The notes under the pieces were generated by a model, which did no database searches, was not told where the DNA came from, and worked only from the letters and a program-made list of their open reading frames with translations. This document shows positions 46,527 to 57,301 of a DNA stretch of 64,000 bases, in pieces. A program made the position numbers and the translations under genes. Source of the stretch: Hymenobacter ruricola (GTDB lineage: Bacteria; Bacteroidota; Bacteroidia; Cytophagales; Hymenobacteraceae); contig NZ_JADQDM010000001.1 of assembly GCF_015694525.1 (NCBI RefSeq), forward strand, positions 434,001 to 498,000, written 5' to 3'. Positions within the stretch are counted from its first letter, which is position 1. Every line of letters begins with the position of its first letter.

Positions 46527-46994
46527 ATGGTCACCTTGATGGAAACCGCGAAGGAGGAGCTAGGCACCTTCTTTAAATTCCAGCTTGACCAGGAAGCCGC
46601 TCATTTAGCCGCATTCATGCCGAAAGACACGAATGATAAAGCGGCCTATATCGAGAGGTACACGAAGTACTTAGCCGACCCGACCATCCATATGCGGACG
46701 GTAAAAGTCGATGGGGTAATTGCGGGCAGCATCGCCAAATTTATGATGGGTGGCGAAGCCGGGATTACCTATTGGATTGACCGAAAATTCTGGGGCCAGG
46801 GCATTGCCACCACCGCCCTGCGCGACTTCCTGAAAATCGAGCACACCCGGCCCCTCCACGCCGGCGTTGCCTTCGACAATTACGGCTCCCGGAAGGTGTT
46901 GGAAAAATGCGGCTTTGTGCAAACCGGAACAGATAGGGGATTTGCAAATGCCCGTCAAGCTGAAATCGAAGAGGTGAACTACAAGCTTTCCTAA
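46527..46994 (+). CDS. GNAT family acetyltransferase
   Basis: The 155-residue product resembles GNAT acetyltransferases. It has MRTVKVDGVIAGSIAKFMMG (beta hairpin), AGITYWIDRKFWGQGIATTA (acetyl-CoA motif A with Q/R-x-x-G-x-A-type loop) and AFDNYGSRKVLEKCGFVQTG (motif B). The substrate is unknown. Start ATG 46527 is chosen by family length; ATG 46494 adds 11 residues. Base composition is less GC-rich than its neighbours, which could mean a more recent arrival. Confidence 0.88.
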   Translation: MVTLMETAKEELGTFFKFQLDQEAAHLAAFMPKDTNDKAAYIERYTKYLADPTIHMRTVKVDGVIAGSIAKFMMGGEAGITYWIDRKFWGQGIATTALRDFLKIEHTRPLHAGVAFDNYGSRKVLEKCGFVQTGTDRGFANARQAEIEEVNYKLS

Positions 46995-47021
46995 AGTTCG
47001 CAGTCCTTCCGAACTTCAACG

Positions 47022-47055
47022 AAAAGCCCCGGCACTGTGCAGTGACGGGGCTTTT
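47022..47055. terminator. Terminator between the GNAT gene and serS
   Basis: AAAAGCCCCGGCACT pairs with AGTGACGGGGCTTTT with one mismatch; A- and T-runs on both sides suit both convergent genes. Confidence 0.85.
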
Positions 47056-47126
47056 TATAAATTTAAGGTATCTGCGTTTTAGCCGGACGAAAACTGCTCC
47101 TTGGGCCTGTCCGCAATGGCAGGCAC

Positions 47127-48398
47127 CTACCCAATCTTCTGAAAGCCGCAGTAGCTGTGCAGCACTTGCGGCAGCTGAATCCCGTCGGCCGTCTGGTTGT
47201 TTTCGAGCAGCGCGGCCACGATGCGCGGCAGGGCCAGCGCCGAGCCGTTCAGCGTGTGCAGGAGCTGGGTTTTGCTCTCCACTTTGTAGCGGCACTTCAG
47301 GCGGTTGGCCTGGTAGGTTTCAAAGTTCGACACCGAGCTTACCTCCAGCCAGCGGCCCTGGGCGGCGCTCCACACCTCCAAATCGTAGGTGAGGGCCGAG
47401 GTGAAGCCCATGTCGCCGCCGCAAAGGCGGAGCACGCGGTAGGGCAGGTTCAGGCGCTGCAACAGGCCCTCCACGTGGGCCAGCATGGCCTCCAGGGCGG
47501 CGTAGCTCTGGTCGGGCTCCGTGATTTGCACGATTTCTACCTTGTCGAACTGGTGCAGGCGGTTGAGGCCGCGCACGTCGGCGCCCCACGAGCCGGCCTC
47601 GCGGCGGAAGCAGGGCGTGTAGCCGGCCATGCGCACGGGCAGCCGGTCCACGGGCACAATCTCGTCGCGGTAAATATTGGTCAGCGGCACTTCGGCCGTC
47701 GGGATGAGGTACAGGTCGTCTTTGGCGTCGTGGTACATCTGGCCCTCCTTATCCGGGAGCTGGCCGGTGCCGTAGCCGCTGGCCTCGTTCACCAGAACGG
47801 GGGGCTGCATTTCGGTGTAGCCGGCGTCGCGCGCCTCGTCCAGAAAGAAGTTGATAAGGGCCCGCTGCAGCCGCGCGCCCTGGTTTTTATATACCGGGAA
47901 GCCCGCGCCGGTGATTTTCACGCCCAGCTCGAAGTCGATGATGTCGTACTTCTTAATCAGCTCCCAGTGCGGCAGCGCGTCGGGGCCCAGGGCGGGCTTG
48001 GCGCCGTGCTCGCGCACCACCTCGTTGTCGGCGGCGCCGCGGCCTTCGGGCACGCTGGTGTGCGGGATGTTGGGCAGCTTGTAGAGCAACTGCTGCTGCT
48101 CTTTCTCCACCTGGGCCAGCTCGGCGGCGGCGGTCTGGGTGTGCTGCTTGAGCTCGGCGGTGCGGGTTTTGAGGGTTTCGGCGCCGGCTTTGTCGCCGGC
48201 TTTCATCAGGCCGCCGATTTGCTGGGCCAGCTTGTTGGCTTCGGCCTGGGCGGCGTCGTGGCTGGTTTGGAGCTGGCGGCGGCGCTGGTCCAGGTCGAGG
48301 ATGGCGGCCACGTCGGCGGGGCCGGTGGGGTAATGGCGCTTGGCGAGGCCGGCCAGCACCAACTCGGTCTGGTCGCGGAGAACGGAGATTTGCAGCAT
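47127..48398 (-). CDS. serS: Serine-tRNA ligase
   Basis: The 423-residue class II synthetase charges tRNA-Ser. It has an N-terminal tRNA-binding coiled coil (residues about 30-100). The catalytic core has TAEVPLTNIYRDE, motif 2 FRREAGSWGADVRGLNRLHQ and motif 3 LNGSALALPRIVAALLENNQ. ATG 48398 begins MLQISVLRDQ, normal for the family. The frame is open much further upstream, but that part overlaps the rho leader and is not family-like. Confidence 0.97.
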   Translation of the reverse strand: MLQISVLRDQTELVLAGLAKRHYPTGPADVAAILDLDQRRRQLQTSHDAAQAEANKLAQQIGGLMKAGDKAGAETLKTRTAELKQHTQTAAAELAQVEKEQQQLLYKLPNIPHTSVPEGRGAADNEVVREHGAKPALGPDALPHWELIKKYDIIDFELGVKITGAGFPVYKNQGARLQRALINFFLDEARDAGYTEMQPPVLVNEASGYGTGQLPDKEGQMYHDAKDDLYLIPTAEVPLTNIYRDEIVPVDRLPVRMAGYTPCFRREAGSWGADVRGLNRLHQFDKVEIVQITEPDQSYAALEAMLAHVEGLLQRLNLPYRVLRLCGGDMGFTSALTYDLEVWSAAQGRWLEVSSVSNFETYQANRLKCRYKVESKTQLLHTLNGSALALPRIVAALLENNQTADGIQLPQVLHSYCGFQKIG

Positions 48399-48833
48399 AA
48401 AACGGGATGGAATGCCGGCAAAGGTCGGAAGAAAATGCAGCCGCTCCGCGCCCCGCGCTTGCGGTCTTGAAAGGGCAGCGCAACTTATTTCGCCACGCGG
48501 CGTGTTTAAACCCAGCTGCACCGCATCCGATTTGGCGGTTTGCCCGTAATGCCCTAACATTGCGGGAGCAACCGGCCGCCGTGGCAGGGTGAGCGGGCCG
48601 CAGTGCCCGCCGCCGGCCCGTCTTTTGCTGATATTACCAGCGGCCATTCTGCCCCTCACTTCTTGCTTATTCGTTTGCGCCCCGGGCGCTTCTTCGGTGC
48701 ATTTCGCGCACCCTGCGAGTACTAGTTGCGGTCCCGCCGCGCTCCGTGCCGTTTGCGGGCCCTGCTCCCCACGGGCTTGCCCCAGCCGCCCGCTCCCTCG
48801 CCTCAAGCCGATGTTCCCTCCCTTATTCCCTTT
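48399..48833. other. 435-bp divergent region between serS and rho
   Basis: No supported gene. The sequence is GC-rich, with a possible -7-like TAACATTG near 48555, which would give rho a leader of about 270 nt. Rho genes in other bacteria are often autoregulated through a long leader, so this may be regulatory. Confidence 0.45.
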
Positions 48834-51152
<2,319 letters not shown>

Positions 51153-51169
51153 TACACTGTTTTGACCAT

Positions 51170-51207
51170 AAAAAAAGCCCCGTTGCACTTCTGCAACGGG
51201 GCTTTTT
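51170..51207 (+). terminator. Rho-independent terminator of rho
   Basis: AAAAGCCCCGTTGCA pairs with TGCAACGGGGCTTTT around a short loop, 18 nt after the stop codon. Confidence 0.92.
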
Positions 51208-51314
51208 GCTATAAATCAACTTTAATCAAGCCTAGCACTACCGAAGTAGCATATCGAGGCCGTAACGGCGCGCGTGGCGAAAGGATTCAACTTTCGAAAG
51301 TTATTCTTTAGGCC

Positions 51315-52223
51315 CTATGAAGCAGCCCAGTAGCACACCAGAAACAGCACGAAGCGGTAGGGAATGATGAGCGCCAGGGCGAAGCTGAAGGTGATGCCAA
51401 TGGCCTTGCCCCAGCGCAGCGGCCACGGCTGCGAAGGGAAAGCTTCCTTAAAAAACAGCCCGACGTAGGTCGTGGTCAGCGTTATCATCAGCAAGGTCAG
51501 GATGCCGTCCTGGTCGACCGCCGGAGTCAGGACCGATGAAATAAGCAGCCCGTACATGAGCAGGGCCATGGCCGCATACACCAGCAGCATGCCGGCAAAC
51601 AGGTAGGTGCTCAGCATGACCCACTCCACGAAGTAGCGCCGCTGCCGGTAGAAAAACAGGCACAGCGGCCCCGCTAGGAGCGGAATGAACAGAAAAACTA
51701 AGCTTTTGGAGTAGCCGTGGGCCAGGTGGTCGAAGTGTTCGGCGAAAGCCGCGAACGTGAGGCCCGTTTTGCGGAGGTGCTGCTGCACCAGGCGGTAGGC
51801 GAAGCCACCGTAGAGGTTGCTGCTGCTGAAGTGGTACCGGAGCTTGGTCTCAAAGGCGCTGAAATGCGAGGCCGAGGCCGTCAGGTAAAACAGCAGGTTG
51901 GTGACCAGGAACAGCTGCACCGGCGGGGCGTGCGCCACGCGGCGGCCCTGCAGCCACTCGGCCGCCAGGAAGCCCGGCCGCCGCAATTGCAGCCACAGGT
52001 CGCGCAGCACGCGCAGGTCGAAGTGCGTGACGGTGTCCACGGTGTGCTCCAGGAAGTGCTTGAGGGCGTAGTCGTGGCGGTGCAGGCGCTTCTCGCCGCA
52101 GGCGTGGCAGTAGGCGCCGGCCAGCGGCGTGTGGCAGCTGGCGCACGTCGGCGTTTCGGGCGTGGGCGGCACGGGCACCACCAGGGTGGGAGCAAGGGCC
52201 GGGGACGAGACTTCAGTTTCCAT
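51315..52223 (-). CDS. DUF3667 zinc-ribbon membrane protein
   Basis: ATG 52223 gives 302 residues. A zinc ribbon (CASCHTPLAGAYCHACGEKR) is followed by the DUF3667-like block HDYALKHFLEHTVDTVTHFD and LQLRRPGFLAAEWLQGRRV. Four or five membrane helices complete the protein (LVFLFIPLLAGPLCLFFY and others). The family is common in Bacteroidota and uncharacterised. The zinc ribbon is cytoplasmic by prediction. Confidence 0.85.
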   Translation of the reverse strand: METEVSSPALAPTLVVPVPPTPETPTCASCHTPLAGAYCHACGEKRLHRHDYALKHFLEHTVDTVTHFDLRVLRDLWLQLRRPGFLAAEWLQGRRVAHAPPVQLFLVTNLLFYLTASASHFSAFETKLRYHFSSSNLYGGFAYRLVQQHLRKTGLTFAAFAEHFDHLAHGYSKSLVFLFIPLLAGPLCLFFYRQRRYFVEWVMLSTYLFAGMLLVYAAMALLMYGLLISSVLTPAVDQDGILTLLMITLTTTYVGLFFKEAFPSQPWPLRWGKAIGITFSFALALIIPYRFVLFLVCYWAAS

Positions 52224-52309
52224 CAGGGAGTGAGCTGATTGCCCCGTAAATGTGGTAAAATTTCCTGTTTCCTTGTCTCTGGTTTGGCCGTTGCGCATCG
52301 ATTCGGCGG

Positions 52310-52317
52310 TTATTTTG
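52310..52317 (+). promoter_or_regulatory. -7-like box TTATTTTG ahead of the DsbA-like gene
   Basis: Seven of eight match to TAnnTTTG, followed by CTTC and ATG 52322, the same spacing as at 46160 and 62661. Confidence 0.42.
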
Positions 52318-52321
52318 CTTC

Positions 52322-52990
52322 ATGACCCCGGAAACCACGCCCGCCCACCTGCCCGAGCTGCTTTATATTCAGGACCCGCTGTGCGGCTGGTGCTACGGCA
52401 TGAGCCCCGTGATTCAGCAGGTGCAGCAGGACTTTGCGGGGCGCCTCGACGTGTCGGTGCTGTGCGGCGGCATGGTAAAAGGCGAGGACGTAGGCCCGAT
52501 TGCCGACGTCTGGGACGACCTGCGCCGCAGCCTGCCCGAGGTGGAGGAAGTAACCGGCGTGCAGTTCGGCGCCGCTTTCAAAGCCCTGGGCGAGGCCGGC
52601 GACTACGTCTACGACTCCGAGCCGCCGAGCCGGGCCATCGCCGCTTTCCGCCACCTCACGCAGGACCCGGCCCGCACCGTGGTCTTTGCCCACGCCGTGC
52701 AGCTGGCCCTGTTTCGCGACGGCCAGGATTTAAACGACCCCTCTGTTTACAACAACTTGCTGGCGCCCTTTGGGGTCGATGCAGTCGACTTTCAGCGCCG
52801 CTGGGCCGCGCCCGAAACGGCCCGCGCCGCCCAGCAGGAGTTCGCCGCCGTGGCCCGCATTGGCGTGGAGGGTTTCCCCACGGCTGTGGTGCGGGTAGGG
52901 GAGCAGGGCTACGTGCTGGCCCGCGGCTACCAACCGTATGAGCAGCTTCGGGCAGGGCTGGAGCAGCTGTTGCGGGAGGCAGGGGCGTAG
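52322..52990 (+). CDS. DsbA-family thioredoxin-fold protein
   Basis: The 222-residue product has the redox motif YIQDPLCGWCYGMSPVI and a DsbA-like helical insertion, then GVEGFPTAVVRVGEQGYVLA with the cis-Pro. No signal peptide, so probably a cytoplasmic FrnE-like oxidoreductase. The TAG stop is in the GTAG head of the element at 52987, which starts exactly where the gene ends. Confidence 0.9.
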   Translation: MTPETTPAHLPELLYIQDPLCGWCYGMSPVIQQVQQDFAGRLDVSVLCGGMVKGEDVGPIADVWDDLRRSLPEVEEVTGVQFGAAFKALGEAGDYVYDSEPPSRAIAAFRHLTQDPARTVVFAHAVQLALFRDGQDLNDPSVYNNLLAPFGVDAVDFQRRWAAPETARAAQQEFAAVARIGVEGFPTAVVRVGEQGYVLARGYQPYEQLRAGLEQLLREAGA

Positions 52991-53081
52991 AGACGCACTA
53001 TGTTGCGTCTTGTCGTCCGGGCCGTTCGGGTGTTGCTTCAACCATCGTTCAACGACGAGACGCAACGTAGTGCGTCTCTAC
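52987..53081. repeat. REPIN-like element, family C, supplying two stop codons
   Basis: The left REP is GTAG then AGACGCACTATGTTGCGTCT (52987-53010). The right REP (53058-53081) is its inverse, with two mismatches over 30 nt. The left TAG (52988-52990) ends the plus-strand DsbA-like gene. The right TAG (53078-53080, minus strand) ends the convergent lipoprotein gene. Confidence 0.93.
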
Positions 53082-53710
53082 TGCACCCGCACCACTTGCT
53101 TTTTGAGCGGCGACCAGGCGATGCGCTGCCGGTCCTCCTTGCCTTTCAGGTACTCGAAGCCGATGGCGTCGGGGCGTTTGCGCAGGTCGTCCCAAGTGGG
53201 GCGCTCCAGGTTGGCAATGTCGGTAGGAAAGCCGGCTTTGGCGTCGAGGGCCGGGGTGTGAAACTGCGCGGGCAGAAAAAACCGGTCGATGCGCCGCAGC
53301 ACGAAGGTTTCGCGCTCGGCCCGGGTGGCCGTGGGCGTTTTCATCTCATACACCAGCGCCGCTTCGAGGTCGGGCTCGGTCAGCATTTCGCGGAAAATGA
53401 CTTGGCCTTCGGGGCTGGTGATGGTGAATTCGGCGTTGCCTTCCAGGATGGACGGGCCGCGGAAAACGAGGCGGAACAAATCGGACGGGCCCTCGGCGTG
53501 GCTGAAATTGTGGCGCTCGCGGGCCACGCGTAAGGTGTCGCTCACGGCCGAAACGGCTTTGGTCGCGGCCGTATCGGGCGCGGGCAAGGCCGTGGTCGTA
53601 TCGCGCCCTTGCCGGTCGGCCACGCGCGAAACTGTGCCTTCATTCACGGCCGAGGGAGTGGAGTTGCAGGCCGCCAGCAGCGGCAGCAACAGGAGCCAGG
53701 AGCAACGCAT
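53078..53710 (-). CDS. Lipoprotein of unknown function
   Basis: ATG 53710 gives 210 residues with a signal ending LLAAC. The mature part has a Ser/Thr/Ala linker, then a compact domain with LFRLVFRGPSILEGNAEFTI, SPEGQVIFREMLTEPDLEAA and FLPAQFHTPALDAKAGFPTD. No family recognised. The protein ends VVRVQ with its stop in the GTAG head of the neighbouring element, so a few original C-terminal residues may have been replaced. Confidence 0.75.
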   Translation of the reverse strand: MRCSWLLLLPLLAACNSTPSAVNEGTVSRVADRQGRDTTTALPAPDTAATKAVSAVSDTLRVARERHNFSHAEGPSDLFRLVFRGPSILEGNAEFTITSPEGQVIFREMLTEPDLEAALVYEMKTPTATRAERETFVLRRIDRFFLPAQFHTPALDAKAGFPTDIANLERPTWDDLRKRPDAIGFEYLKGKEDRQRIAWSPLKKQVVRVQ

Positions 53711-53789
53711 AGCAAAACAATTTTTGGTTGATGAATGGGATTGATACGTGCCCAACGGCGCGCTAAGTTGCCGAAGCCCACACGGCAAC

Positions 53790-54662
53790 TTAGCGCCACA
53801 GTAGCATGGCAATGAAGGCCGCGCTCAGGCACAACGACGACACTTGGTTCATACGCATGGTGTGCTCGAAGTCGGCAGCGCTTTCGTCGTGCCACACGGC
53901 CCGGGCCCAGCGGCCGAACAGCGCCACCACCGGCCCGGTAGCCACCAAAAAAATCAGCAGCGGCCGTATTTCCTGGCGCAGCCAGTAGGCCAGCCCCAGC
54001 GCCGCCGCGCCCGCCAGCAAGCCCACCGCCGCAAACACAAACGTGCCCCGAATGCCCAGCCGCAAGCTCAGCGTGCGGTCGCCGCGCCGGGCGTCTTCCT
54101 CGTGTTGATACACCTGCGTGAGCGGGTAGGAGCCGCACAGAAACAGCGTGCTTACCAGCGCCAGCAGCAGGTTGGTTTTCTCAAAAAGCTGCGCCGAAGT
54201 GGCACCCACGCCCACCTGCGTCATCAGCAAAGTAAAAGCGCCTTGGAAAACCACCACCACCAGCGTGCTCAGCAAGGGGTACTTTTTCAGGCGGATGCCT
54301 TCGTAGCTGTAGGCTTTGGAAACCAGTAAATACACCATGACCAGGGCCGCAAACGCCCACGACAGCCGCGCCGCGCCCGCCACCGCCAGCGCATCGAACA
54401 GCCACACCAAGTGCAGCAACTCCGGCGTGACTTTGGGCGGCGCCTTCAAGCCGCCGATGCTGCCTTCGTCCCGGTCGTAGTAGGAATTGTAGCCGTTGGA
54501 AGCCGGGTAGGCCAGCAGGTGCAGCACCACAAACACGCCCGCGGCCCGCCAGCCACTCCAGGGCCCGCGCAAGGCGCTCAGCCCAAACCAGAACACCGGC
54601 ATGAGGTACACCGAAAAGGGGATGCGCAGCAGCGGCAGGGCTTTTTTGTAGGCGTTGAGCAT
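53790..54662 (-). CDS. UbiA-family prenyltransferase
   Basis: The 290-residue membrane protein has about eight helices and the two Asp-rich prenyl-diphosphate motifs: NSYYDRDEGSIGG and QHEEDARRGDRTLS. It attaches an isoprenoid chain to an aromatic or other acceptor, as in quinone or heme pathways. It is followed upstream by a methyltransferase gene in the same direction, so a quinone-like modification pathway is possible. Its start codon abuts the family A element at 54661. Confidence 0.88.
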   Translation of the reverse strand: MLNAYKKALPLLRIPFSVYLMPVFWFGLSALRGPWSGWRAAGVFVVLHLLAYPASNGYNSYYDRDEGSIGGLKAPPKVTPELLHLVWLFDALAVAGAARLSWAFAALVMVYLLVSKAYSYEGIRLKKYPLLSTLVVVVFQGAFTLLMTQVGVGATSAQLFEKTNLLLALVSTLFLCGSYPLTQVYQHEEDARRGDRTLSLRLGIRGTFVFAAVGLLAGAAALGLAYWLRQEIRPLLIFLVATGPVVALFGRWARAVWHDESAADFEHTMRMNQVSSLCLSAAFIAMLLWR

Positions 54663-54739
54663 GTAGCGCGAACTTTGTAGTTCGCGTACCCGAACCGACT
54701 GACTGGCGTGGGACGCGAACTACAAAGTTCGCGCTACAT
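54661..54739. repeat. REPIN-like element, family A (GTAG head), with a partial extra head
   Basis: Perfect 27-nt arms (54661-54687, 54713-54739) contain GTAG then CGCGAACT-TTGT-AGTTCGCG. Compared with the 18122 copy, the G-C pair is replaced by A-T on both sides of the hairpin. Just outside, 54740-54747 repeats the start of a head on the minus strand (GTAGCGCG), and the methyltransferase stop TAG falls in it. Confidence 0.92.
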
Positions 54740-54743
54740 CGCG

Positions 54744-55529
54744 CTACTTGGGCCAGCCTATCAAATAGGTCACTTCCGGGCCCCACCAGTGCCGTTTCTT
54801 GCCTGCTTGCCAGGTAAAGCGCTTTTCCGGGTCGGCCGCGCGAGCTAAGCCCAATAGCTCCGCCGTGGAGTACATGCGCAGCAGCGACACTGACCCATCC
54901 CAGATGGTGCACAGCGGAATGAGCGGAATCAGATAAGTGAACACCAGCCGGCTGAGCCGGAAGGGCCGGTAAAACGGCGTGAGCAGCAACTGCGCCACCG
55001 GCAGCACCGTCCAGGCCAGCAGCAACTCCCCCCAGTGCTTGCCCGCGCCCTCAAACACGCCGATGCCGGTGCCGGCCTGCACGGCATCGCGCAGCATGGC
55101 CTCGGCCGCCACGGGCGGGAAGTGGTGGAAGGCCGAGAAAATGGCGCGAAAGCCCGTCAGCTGCGCGGGTACGGCCAGCGCATTCACCGAAGCCGGCTCG
55201 AAGCCAATGGCACCGTGGGTGCGCCGGGCAATGTCGGCCCATGCTGCGGGCTGAGGGTAGAGGTCGGTGAGCAGGATGGTGGTGTTGGGGTGGCCGTGGG
55301 CGCGCAAGGCCGTGAGCACGGTTTCGGTGCCGCCGCCGGCCCCGGCGCCCAGTTCCAGCACGCGGGTGTGGCCGGTGCGGGCCAGGCCCTCGGCCAGCAG
55401 CGGCGCAATGGGCCGGTAGGTGCCCAGCGCGGAAATCATGAAGCGCAGGTAGTCCATCATCCCGGCCCGGATGACGGCTGGAAACCACGGCAGGTCTTCA
55501 AACTCGAACAGGCGGAGGCGCAGGCGCAT
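54744..55529 (-). CDS. Class I SAM-dependent methyltransferase
   Basis: The 261-residue product has RVLELGAGAGGGTETVLTAL (SAM motif I), ILLTDLYPQPAAW and FRAIFSAFHHFPPVAAEAML. The C-terminal half has a hydrophobic region (LVFTYLIPLIPLCTIWDG), which suggests membrane association. It may act on a lipid-linked substrate with the UbiA protein downstream; this is inference from neighbourhood only. Confidence 0.85.
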   Translation of the reverse strand: MRLRLRLFEFEDLPWFPAVIRAGMMDYLRFMISALGTYRPIAPLLAEGLARTGHTRVLELGAGAGGGTETVLTALRAHGHPNTTILLTDLYPQPAAWADIARRTHGAIGFEPASVNALAVPAQLTGFRAIFSAFHHFPPVAAEAMLRDAVQAGTGIGVFEGAGKHWGELLLAWTVLPVAQLLLTPFYRPFRLSRLVFTYLIPLIPLCTIWDGSVSLLRMYSTAELLGLARAADPEKRFTWQAGKKRHWWGPEVTYLIGWPK

Positions 55530-55634
55530 GTCCCAAGCATACGCAGAGAGGCACCTCCTAAGCCATTAGAGCGTACAATGAGCGAAGCATCTTGCGTATT
55601 GGAGGTGGCGAGTGTATCTGTAAGAAACTGGTTG

Positions 55635-56108
55635 CTAAGAATCTGCGATGAAATTGTCAACGGCTCTAGTTCGAAATAGCCAGTGACGGTATATCAAGAG
55701 GGCTGCTATGTATGCTGCTGCTAAGTATGAACTGGTGATGGGGAGTATCACGAGTAAGAAATTGAAAAAATTTGTATTGAAATCTAACGCGACGAAAGCT
55801 GCTAATAGCAGTACAGGTAAGCCCCAAAGCACTAGTAGACCCATGCCAATTAGTATGAGTCGCTGCATCATTGGCAAAGGCAAAGCGTAAGCAAAAAGGA
55901 TTTTCGCAAATGGAATGATGACCATCGAAAGAGTCAGGATGCAACCGGCAAAAAATGATGCCCATTCTAACTCACTGCTTTCGATGGGCCATTTCTCTTT
56001 ATATAAAAAGCAAACTGCCCATCCACTATCACCGATAAGATTAGTGAGCAGCCAAAGGTAAAAACCTCTCCGCAGTGGGTTAAAATCAGTGATTGAAGCG
56101 TCAAGCAT
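55635..56108 (-). CDS. AT-richer four-helix membrane protein
   Basis: ATG 56108 gives 157 residues with four hydrophobic helices (FYLWLLTNLIGDSGWAVCFL, FFAGCILTLSMVIIPFAKIL, LILIGMGLLVLWGLPVLLLA and YLAAAYIAALLIY). The frame is open to 56327, but that part overlaps the divergent gene. Base composition is clearly lower in GC than its neighbours, which may mean recent acquisition. It shares the divergent region with the palindrome at 56156. Confidence 0.65.
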   Translation of the reverse strand: MLDASITDFNPLRRGFYLWLLTNLIGDSGWAVCFLYKEKWPIESSELEWASFFAGCILTLSMVIIPFAKILFAYALPLPMMQRLILIGMGLLVLWGLPVLLLAAFVALDFNTNFFNFLLVILPITSSYLAAAYIAALLIYRHWLFRTRAVDNFIADS

Positions 56109-56155
56109 AAAATATTTGGTAAGCCTGATAGCAAATGTATCAATTCTTTTCTTCA

Positions 56156-56172
56156 ACTTTGCATCACAAAGT
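56156..56172. promoter_or_regulatory. Palindrome ACTTTG-N5-CAAAGT, candidate operator 1
   Basis: ACTTTGCATCACAAAGT is a perfect dyad around five bases, ending 12 nt before ATG 56185. Matching palindromes stand ahead of 57326 and 60098. It also lies upstream of the divergent gene at 56108. The left half CTTTG overlaps where a -7 box would be. Confidence 0.65.
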
Positions 56173-56184
56173 ACTTCTATGGTT

Positions 56185-56868
56185 ATGAAGCCTGCCAACC
56201 CCGACCCACTAGCCCAGCTCACCGAAATCCGCGCCATCATGGAGCGCAGCTCGCGCTTTTTGTCGCTTTCCGGCCTGAGCGGGGTGGGGGCAGGCGTGGT
56301 GGCGCTGCTCGGCACCGCGTTCAGCATGCGGCTGCTGGAAAGCGCCTTTCAGGACAGCAGCGTGGTGGGCGGCTACGCGCGCCTGCTGCATTCCTCGGTT
56401 GAGATGCGGCGGGCCGAGTTGCCCAGCCTGTTGTTTCTGACCGGGGGCATGATTGGGTTGGCCCTGCTGGTGGCGTTTTTCTTCACCCAGCGCCGCACGC
56501 ATAATGACGGCCAGAAGCTGTGGAGCGCCCCCGGCCGGCGCCTGGCCGTGGCGCTGGCCATTCCGCTGGTGGCGGGCGGCCTGTTTTGCCTGCGCCTGTA
56601 CCTAGGCCCCGACGTGGCCCTGGTGATGCCCGGCCTGCTGGTGTTCTACGGCCTCGCGCTGCTCAACGCCAGCAAGTACACGCTGGACGAGATTCGCTGG
56701 CTGGGCGTGACGCAAATCGGGCTGGGGCTGGTGTGCTTGCTGCTGCCCGAGTACGGCCTGCTTTTCTTTGCGCTGGGCTTCGGGCTGGGCCACATCGGCT
56801 ACGGCCTGGTGATGTACAACCGCTACGAGCGGCCGGGCAAGGCCGGTAAACCCGTTATTTCTTCGTGA
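56185..56868 (+). CDS. Six-helix membrane protein co-encoded with a regulator
   Basis: ATG 56185 gives 227 residues. An N-terminal charged segment (LAQLTEIRAIMERSSRFLSL) is followed by about six helices. It overlaps the start of the winged-helix regulator by 4 bp, so the two are translationally coupled, as in many Bacteroidota regulator/membrane pairs. Function unknown; a sensor or membrane partner of the regulator is possible. Confidence 0.75.
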   Translation: MKPANPDPLAQLTEIRAIMERSSRFLSLSGLSGVGAGVVALLGTAFSMRLLESAFQDSSVVGGYARLLHSSVEMRRAELPSLLFLTGGMIGLALLVAFFFTQRRTHNDGQKLWSAPGRRLAVALAIPLVAGGLFCLRLYLGPDVALVMPGLLVFYGLALLNASKYTLDEIRWLGVTQIGLGLVCLLLPEYGLLFFALGFGLGHIGYGLVMYNRYERPGKAGKPVISS

Positions 56869-57158
56869 AGCACCTCATCCACACCCTCAACAAGGCCTTC
56901 GACCACCGCGTGCGGCTGGGCGTGATGGCCGTGCTGATGGCCAACGAATCGGTGAGCTTCAACGACCTCAAAGAAGCCCTCGACCTCACCGACGGCAACC
57001 TTGCCAGCCACGTCGCCGCCCTCGAAAAGGCCGAATACGTGCTGGTGAGCAAGCAATTCGTCGGCAAAAAGCCCAACACCACCTACGCCGCCACCGCTGC
57101 CGGCAAAGTGGCCTTCCAGGAGCACCTCGCCACCCTGGAAAAACTGCTGCGGGGGTAA
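56865..57158 (+). CDS. Winged-helix transcriptional regulator
   Basis: The 97-residue product is one winged-helix domain: KAFDHRVRLGVMAVLMANES, FNDLKEALDLTDGNLASHVA (helix-turn-helix), AALEKAEYVLVSKQFVGKKP and a wing with NTTYAATAAGKVAFQEHLA. It starts at GTG 56865 inside the stop of the upstream gene. It probably represses its own operon, 57326 and 60098 through the shared CTTTG-N5-CAAAG palindromes; this is inference from motif placement. Confidence 0.85.
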   Translation: MKHLIHTLNKAFDHRVRLGVMAVLMANESVSFNDLKEALDLTDGNLASHVAALEKAEYVLVSKQFVGKKPNTTYAATAAGKVAFQEHLATLEKLLRG

Positions 57159-57163
57159 CTTTT

Positions 57164-57266
57164 TGTCATCCTGAGCGCAGCGAAGGACCTTCTGACCGGT
57201 GAACAATTGGCAGTAAATTAAAACTGCGTGAACGTGAGAAGGTCCTTCGCTGCGCTCAGGATGACA
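57164..57266. repeat. Inverted-repeat element, family B
   Basis: Perfect 30-nt arms (57164-57193, 57237-57266) flank a 43-nt loop; the core is TGTCATCCTGAGCGCAGCGA then AGGACCTTCT. TCCT and AGGA can pair inside an arm where other copies have TGCT and AGCA. It starts 5 nt after the regulator's stop codon. Confidence 0.92.
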
Positions 57267-57301
57267 GATGGCGCATACGGCTCTCTTTTTTTGCCTATAA
57301 G

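Noticed and set aside
48399..48806. Longer N-terminus for SerS
   Set aside because: The added residues lack any SerS similarity; MLQISVLRDQ at 48398 is the normal start.
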